This document shows, piece after piece, positions 14,623-18,539 of a stretch of 18,539 bases of DNA. The notes below the pieces were generated by a model. The model had not been told where the DNA came from and searched no databases. It saw only the letters and a program-made list of their open reading frames with translations. A program made the translations under genes and the position numbers. The first letter of the stretch is position 1. Every line of letters begins with the position of its first letter. Source of the DNA: JBCBST01 sp039819115 (lineage in GTDB: Bacteria > Bacteroidota > Rhodothermia > Balneolales > Balneolaceae); NCBI GenBank assembly GCA_039819115.1, contig JBCBST010000058.1, positions 1-18,539 on the forward strand. The letters are read 5' to 3'.

Positions 14623-15047
14623 ATCGAGAATGATGTCCCGCATCCGCAACTTTCAGCAGCCTGCGGGTTTTCGAAGGTAAAACCACGTGCGTCTAACCCA
14701 TCCGGGTAATCCACTTCCATGCCTTCCACATAAATGAAGTGGTCTTCTTTGACCAGGACCTCAACTCCATGACTTTCAAACACGATATCGTCGTCGGTAC
14801 GGTAGTCCAGCCCCAGCTTATAGCTTAAACCTGAACACCCGCCTCCTTCAACAGCAACCCGGAGATAAAGCTCTCCCTCGAGGTTCTCCTGGCTGATGAT
14901 ATGCTGAACCTGGTTTGCTGCACGCTGGGTTAGCTTTACTGGTTTTCCGGTACGTTCATGAGATGGTGTTTCCTGGGTAGGGGTGTCTTCATCCGAATCA
15001 ATCAGAGAAGAGATTACATCATCTAAATCAAAATCTTCTGCACTCAT
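14619..15047 (-). CDS. A-type iron-sulfur cluster carrier/insertion protein (IscA/ErpA/HesB family)
   Basis: This encodes 142 aa. Proteins of this family receive Fe-S clusters and pass them to apo-enzymes. The three conserved cysteines are present: Cys71 in EGGGCSGLSY, and Cys134 and Cys136 in ESCGCGTSFSI. The ~105-residue core begins at KLTQRAANQV (38-47). An extra acidic N-terminal extension of ~35 residues (DFDLDDVISSLIDSDEDTPT) is longer than in the classical proteins. The ATG at 15047 has a good ribosome-binding site (AGGAGTGATCG). It is last in the lipA-to-carrier gene run. LipA, at the head of that run, needs [4Fe-4S] clusters, so a supply role is plausible. Which paralogue it is (ErpA, IscA or SufA) cannot be told from sequence alone. 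Confidence 0.93.
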   Translation of the reverse strand: MSAEDFDLDDVISSLIDSDEDTPTQETPSHERTGKPVKLTQRAANQVQHIISQENLEGELYLRVAVEGGGCSGLSYKLGLDYRTDDDIVFESHGVEVLVKEDHFIYVEGMEVDYPDGLDARGFTFENPQAAESCGCGTSFSI

Positions 15048-15087
15048 TCGATCACTCCTGTTTGGCGTTCCATACTATGCCAGCAAG

Positions 15088-15786
15088 TTAGGGTGTTTTG
15101 GGAGAAAAAGCGTATAGCTCGGTACCATCACGTTCAAACATTTCCAGTATTCCGGCACTTACCAGATTTACCAGTATTTTTGCAGCCGTATACGTGGTTT
15201 TGTTGATTAATATGGAAAAACGTTCAACCGATATTTCACCATATTCGTTTAGAAAACGAAACAACTGCTGCTCATTGTCACCAAATTCAAACGTAACTTC
15301 ATCCGTTGATGTCTGAGCCGTCAGGATTTGAGCCATTTCATCGCTGGCAACAACCGATTCATCGTCGCGTCGCACAAAAACCTTCCGCCCTTTTTTGTCT
15401 TTTACGTACACGGGCTTCATATCCGACTCCGGCACTTTAACAATAAGAATATCACGATGCCCCAAGTGTAGCAATTCTATAGTAATCGCTATGGCCGGTA
15501 TACATTCTTCAGCCGCTGCCTGGTTTAACAAAAACTCCTCTTCGTGATAGCCTTCCACCCCAATCATATCTCCATTATCGGATACGCCTATCAGGATTGT
15601 GCCACCTCCGCTATTCGCAAATGCAGCTATTTCGCGGGCAATTTTTTCCGGAGAGGCCACTTTATGTTTGAATTCCAGAAATGCACCTTCACCCGTCTGG
15701 ATCAGATTTTTCAAATCCTTTTTTGAAAGCGGGGAGATCGCAATATCTCCGGTATGCTGTAGATAGAAATCGACTTCATTCTTCAT
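15088..15786 (-). CDS. AlbA_2/Schlafen-type putative nucleic-acid-binding protein with winged-helix tail
   Basis: This encodes 232 aa. Residues ~20-155 show the AlbA_2 (formerly divergent AAA_4) pattern: GEGAFLEFKHKV (32-43), IAREIAAFANSGGGTILIGVSDNG (49-72), ILIVKVPES (113-121) and VFVRRDDESVVASDEM (136-151). C-terminal residues ~170-230 form a probable winged helix (LFRFLNEYGEISVERFSILINKT ... LVSAGILEMF). Family members bind nucleic acid and are often annotated as ATP-binding or transcriptional regulators. The exact activity is unknown. It sits 18 nt downstream of gpsA and 40 nt upstream of the Fe-S carrier gene, so it is very likely cotranscribed with both. A regulatory role for this gene run is possible but not shown. 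Confidence 0.85.
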   Translation of the reverse strand: MKNEVDFYLQHTGDIAISPLSKKDLKNLIQTGEGAFLEFKHKVASPEKIAREIAAFANSGGGTILIGVSDNGDMIGVEGYHEEEFLLNQAAAEECIPAIAITIELLHLGHRDILIVKVPESDMKPVYVKDKKGRKVFVRRDDESVVASDEMAQILTAQTSTDEVTFEFGDNEQQLFRFLNEYGEISVERFSILINKTTYTAAKILVNLVSAGILEMFERDGTELYAFSPKTP

Positions 15787-15804
15787 AGGAAGTCCTCTAA
15801 CGGA

Positions 15805-16815
15805 TTAGATGATAATTTCGTCTTTGGGGTCACGGGTCATCAACTCGTAAAGTGCATCTTTCGGATCCACTCCTTCAAACAGTAATCGATAAACGGCTGA
15901 CGTAATCGGCATTTCAACATGATGTAGTTTGGCCCATTCATATACCGAAGCTGTGGTTTTCACCCCTTCAGCCACCATACTCATGCTGGTTGTGATGTCA
16001 TCCAGTTTCTCACCCTTTCCAATACGCACACCCACCGCACGATTTCGGCTATGGGTACTGGTACAGGTTACAATCAGATCGCCCATCCCCGTTAAACCCG
16101 AAAACGTATCAGAATGAGCCCCCATTAATAACCCCATACGCTTCATTTCGTGCAGTCCCCTGGTAATGAGCGCTGCCTTGGCATTATCTCCTAATTCTGC
16201 GCCATCAATAATACCTGCAGCAATAGCCATAATATTCTTCACCGATCCCCCTATTTCCACACCAATGATGTCATTATTCAGATACACTCTGAACATCGGC
16301 GTTAGAAAAGCTTCCTGAATAATTCGGGCCGTTCTCGTGGAATAGGCGGCTGCAACTACGGTAGTTGGTTTAAGTTGGCTTACTTCCTCGGCATGACTTG
16401 GACCATACAGAACACCGATATTATCCTCATAGGTCGTGCCCTGCATAATCTCTATCAGCACCTGAGACATCGTTTTAAACGTTCCGTTTTCAATCCCTTT
16501 GGTAACCGTTACCAGGATTTCATGGCCGTCCAGACATGGTTTCAGTTTTGATGCCACTTCGCGTAAGGTATGCGATGGTGTGGCAAAGAGGATCATATCC
16601 TGACCGGTTAAACACTTTTCAAGATCGGAGTAGGCTACAATGCTTTCCGGAAGGTCGATCTGGGAGAGATAAGACGGGTTTTTGTGATCCCGGTTTATGG
16701 TTTGGGCTATTTCCTCTTCCCTGGCCCATATCTGCACTTCATTCCCGGCGGTATCGAGTACCATAGCCAAAGCCGTTCCGAAGCTGCCGGCCCCAATAAT
16801 GGTTACTTTTCTCAC
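15805..16815 (-). CDS. gpsA: NAD(P)H-dependent glycerol-3-phosphate dehydrogenase
   Basis: This encodes 336 aa, the standard length. It reduces dihydroxyacetone phosphate to sn-glycerol-3-phosphate for phospholipid synthesis in the cytoplasm. The dinucleotide site is IGAGSFGTALA (7-17). Other signatures are VTKGIE with Lys106, YGPSHAEEV (137-145), the catalytic SVKNIMAIAAGI with Lys193 (191-202), GDNAKAALITRGLHEM (209-224), and TSTHSRNRAVG (252-262). It starts with GTG (16815-16813). That GTG overlaps the plsY stop (TGA 16814-16812) as GTGA, indicating translational coupling. The product is the substrate of PlsY, encoded just upstream, so the pair forms a metabolic module. Confidence 0.97.
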   Translation of the reverse strand: MRKVTIIGAGSFGTALAMVLDTAGNEVQIWAREEEIAQTINRDHKNPSYLSQIDLPESIVAYSDLEKCLTGQDMILFATPSHTLREVASKLKPCLDGHEILVTVTKGIENGTFKTMSQVLIEIMQGTTYEDNIGVLYGPSHAEEVSQLKPTTVVAAAYSTRTARIIQEAFLTPMFRVYLNNDIIGVEIGGSVKNIMAIAAGIIDGAELGDNAKAALITRGLHEMKRMGLLMGAHSDTFSGLTGMGDLIVTCTSTHSRNRAVGVRIGKGEKLDDITTSMSMVAEGVKTTASVYEWAKLHHVEMPITSAVYRLLFEGVDPKDALYELMTRDPKDEIII

Positions 16816-17516
16816 GCTTCTACGGTTTCTGGTTCCTGCCGGGATTCCGTTTTCTTTTCAGATTTAAAACGATTTTCGGTTCCCGAAAGCAGGCGTTTGA
16901 TATTAGAACGATGCTTAAAAATGATGCCCGAAGCAATCAATGCTCCAAAAATAATAATGCTGCCATCTACCCGGTATCCGAATTGATAACGCATGATCAC
17001 CAGTGTTAGCGGATAAATAAAGGTAGCAATCACAGAGGCCAGAGAAACATATCGGGTGATATACACAATGACCCCGAATAGACTAAACGCGATACTGATC
17101 GATATGGGCTCTATACCAAATAGCATCCCACAGGCGGTTGCCACTCCTTTACCCCCTTTAAACCCGGAAAAAATGGGAAACATGTGTCCTACTACGGAAA
17201 TTACGCCACACATAATCATCAAAAAAGCATCGTCTTCCCAGCCTGGAGGAGCGATAGGCCCCTGCCCCACCCATTCTTCAAACCGAAAGGCTTGTTGGCT
17301 CACCCAAAACGATGCCACAAACCCTTTTAAAAAGTCCATCGCAAATACAACAATGCCATACCTGGCACCAAGTACACGGAATGTATTGGTTGTACCGGCA
17401 TTACCGCTACCGTGCTCCCGTATGTCAATTCCTTTGGCAAGTTTACCAACCCAAAGAGACGACGGAATCGAACCGAGCAAGTAACTGATAAAAAGAACAG
17501 AAAAAAGCGCTACCAT
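16812..17516 (-). CDS. plsY: Glycerol-3-phosphate acyltransferase PlsY
   Basis: This encodes 234 aa, a membrane protein that transfers the acyl group from acyl-phosphate to glycerol-3-phosphate, the first step of phospholipid synthesis in most bacteria. All family motifs are visible: YLLGSIPSSLW (12-22), GSGNAGTTN (36-44), GHMFPIFSGFKGGKGVAT (110-127), and HRSNIKRLLSGTENRF (202-217). Several hydrophobic spans lie between them. A ~17-residue charged tail (KSEKKTESRQEPETVEA) extends past the last motif and runs into the gpsA overlap. It lies 57 nt downstream of lipA on the same strand. Confidence 0.97.
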   Translation of the reverse strand: MVALFSVLFISYLLGSIPSSLWVGKLAKGIDIREHGSGNAGTTNTFRVLGARYGIVVFAMDFLKGFVASFWVSQQAFRFEEWVGQGPIAPPGWEDDAFLMIMCGVISVVGHMFPIFSGFKGGKGVATACGMLFGIEPISISIAFSLFGVIVYITRYVSLASVIATFIYPLTLVIMRYQFGYRVDGSIIIFGALIASGIIFKHRSNIKRLLSGTENRFKSEKKTESRQEPETVEA

Positions 17517-17573
17517 ACCTACGTCTTCTACTTATGAATAACTATTACCAACGAATCGAAAAGACATGATTCC

Positions 17574-18449
17574 CTACACGTGCCGCTCAGCATGGTAGGA
17601 AGATCGAACTAAAGGCCCACTTTCTACATGACCTATGCCTATATGTTCTCCAATTTCCTTGTATTCCGCAAATTGGTCTGGGTGCACCCATTCCATAACC
17701 GGATGATGCATTTTGGTGGGCTGCATATACTGACCGATGGTTAACACATCTACCTCATTCTTGGCACAATCATGCATTAACTCGATCACTTCTTCCCGGG
17801 TTTCCCCAAGACCTACCATAATACCTGTTTTTGATCGAATGCCTGCCTTTTTCGTTCGAAGCAAGAGTTCAAGTGAACGTTCATAACGAGCCTGAGGGCG
17901 CACTCTGCGGTATTTAGAAGGTACCGTTTCCAGGTTGTGAGATAATACATTGGGAGGGGTGTCAATCACAATTTGAAGGGCATCCCATACACCACGAAAG
18001 TCTGGAATAAGCGATTCAATGGTCACTCCCGGAATAGCCTCGCGCAACGCGGTATGGGTGGCCGCGAAAATAGGAGCTCCTCCATCTTTTCGATCATCCC
18101 GGTTAATGGAGGTGAGAACCACATGTTTTAGCTTCATTTTAGCTGCCGCATCCGCAACGCGGGCAGGTTCATCCCAGTCCAGTTCTGCGGGGGGACGACC
18201 GGTCTTAATGGCACAAAACGCGCAGGAACGGGTACACACATCGCCTAAAATCATGAACGTAGCCGTACCATTTCCCCAGCATTCTCCCATATTCGGGCAT
18301 CGGGCTTCTGCACAGACGGTGTTCAGCTTGTTTTCGTTGATGGTATCCAGCACTTCCTTGAATTTCTCACCGGAAGGAAGTTTTACACGCAGCCAATCTG
18401 GGCGGCGATTTGCTGATTTTTTCTCTACAACCTGAAGTTCTTTAATCAT
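17574..18449 (-). CDS. lipA: Lipoyl synthase LipA
   Basis: This encodes 291 aa, a radical-SAM enzyme that inserts two sulfur atoms into protein-bound octanoyl groups to make lipoyl cofactor for 2-oxoacid dehydrogenases and the glycine cleavage system. The auxiliary-cluster cysteines are Cys46, Cys51 and Cys57 (CAEARCPNMGEC). The radical-SAM cysteines are Cys72, Cys76 and Cys79 (CTRSCAFC). The C-terminal RSSYHAE (282-288) supplies the conserved serine. Its auxiliary [4Fe-4S] cluster is the sulfur source and must be rebuilt, which suits the A-type carrier encoded four genes on. It is the first complete gene of the minus-strand run. The lipB partner is not in the window. Confidence 0.98.
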   Translation of the reverse strand: MIKELQVVEKKSANRRPDWLRVKLPSGEKFKEVLDTINENKLNTVCAEARCPNMGECWGNGTATFMILGDVCTRSCAFCAIKTGRPPAELDWDEPARVADAAAKMKLKHVVLTSINRDDRKDGGAPIFAATHTALREAIPGVTIESLIPDFRGVWDALQIVIDTPPNVLSHNLETVPSKYRRVRPQARYERSLELLLRTKKAGIRSKTGIMVGLGETREEVIELMHDCAKNEVDVLTIGQYMQPTKMHHPVMEWVHPDQFAEYKEIGEHIGIGHVESGPLVRSSYHAERHV

Positions 18450-18470
18450 GATATGCTACTACTTTTTGCC

Positions 18471-18539
18471 CTGCAGGTAGAATGCCATCGTAACGACGCC
18501 TTCGATTCCTGAACGGCCTGTAAATTTACAAAAAATTTG
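18471..18539 (-). CDS. Possible C-terminal end of a gene running off the window
   Basis: The minus strand is open from the window edge to a TAG at 18473-18471, giving 22 codons that end GRSGIEGVVTMAFYLQGKK. It would place an upstream gene 21 nt before lipA, as expected for a longer operon. I do not recognise the family, and a frame this short can be open by chance. It competes with reading the same stretch as the lipA promoter (see the palindrome at 18519-18530). Confidence 0.35.
18519..18530. promoter_or_regulatory. 12-bp perfect palindrome upstream of lipA
   Basis: TGTAAATTTACA is a perfect palindrome 69 nt before the lipA ATG. It has the form of a dimeric regulator site (for example BirA-, NrtR- or Fnr-like half-sites), but no specific regulator can be named. 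If the partial coding frame here is real, it lies within coding sequence and is probably fortuitous. Confidence 0.3.

Overview
The window looks like a chromosome segment from the Bacteroidota/Rhodothermota/Balneolota assemblage. The evidence is an exported RHS protein with the N-terminal style common in that group, a leucine dehydrogenase, Hsp33, and a RecJ with moderate GC content. This placement is an inference from gene style. No rRNA or marker phylogeny was possible, and genus cannot be called.

Region 1 (about 1-9085) is an accessory polymorphic-toxin locus, all on the minus strand. One very large gene (1288-8511, 2407 aa) encodes a Sec-exported RHS/YD-repeat protein with two lectin/jelly-roll-like insertions and an RHS core ending in DPKG. 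A ~200-residue C-terminal domain follows that looks like a Tlde1/DUF2778-type L,D-transpeptidase toxin (SIHGG...PGSRGCID). A 78-aa two-helix membrane protein overlaps its stop by 4 nt and is the natural immunity candidate. Downstream lie what look like displaced cassettes. A ~63-bp palindromic repeat (copy B, 961-1023) is followed by a start-less coding remnant (823-966) and then by a lipoprotein gene (373-819) 3 nt further on. The second repeat copy (A, 271-333) is followed by another start-less remnant (6-269). An AT-rich spacer (8512-9085) separates the RHS gene from tRNA-Phe; the tRNA 3' end faces the locus, as expected for island insertion.

Region 2 (9086-14622) is ordinary chromosomal core. 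It holds a strong intrinsic terminator, tRNA-Phe(GAA) and recJ on the minus strand. A divergent intergenic region carries a LacI-family-like operator in front of a leucine dehydrogenase gene. Then come Hsp33 with its intact CXC...CXXC redox switch and an unrecognised two-helix membrane protein.

Region 3 (14619-18539) is a compact minus-strand gene run: lipA (lipoyl synthase), plsY (acyl-phosphate:glycerol-3-phosphate acyltransferase), gpsA (glycerol-3-phosphate dehydrogenase, GTG start overlapping plsY), an AlbA_2/Schlafen-type protein with a winged-helix tail, and an A-type Fe-S carrier (IscA/ErpA family). GpsA makes glycerol-3-phosphate and PlsY acylates it, so the pair starts phospholipid synthesis. 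LipA is an Fe-S enzyme that could depend on the A-type carrier in the same run. A partial open frame reaches the right edge.
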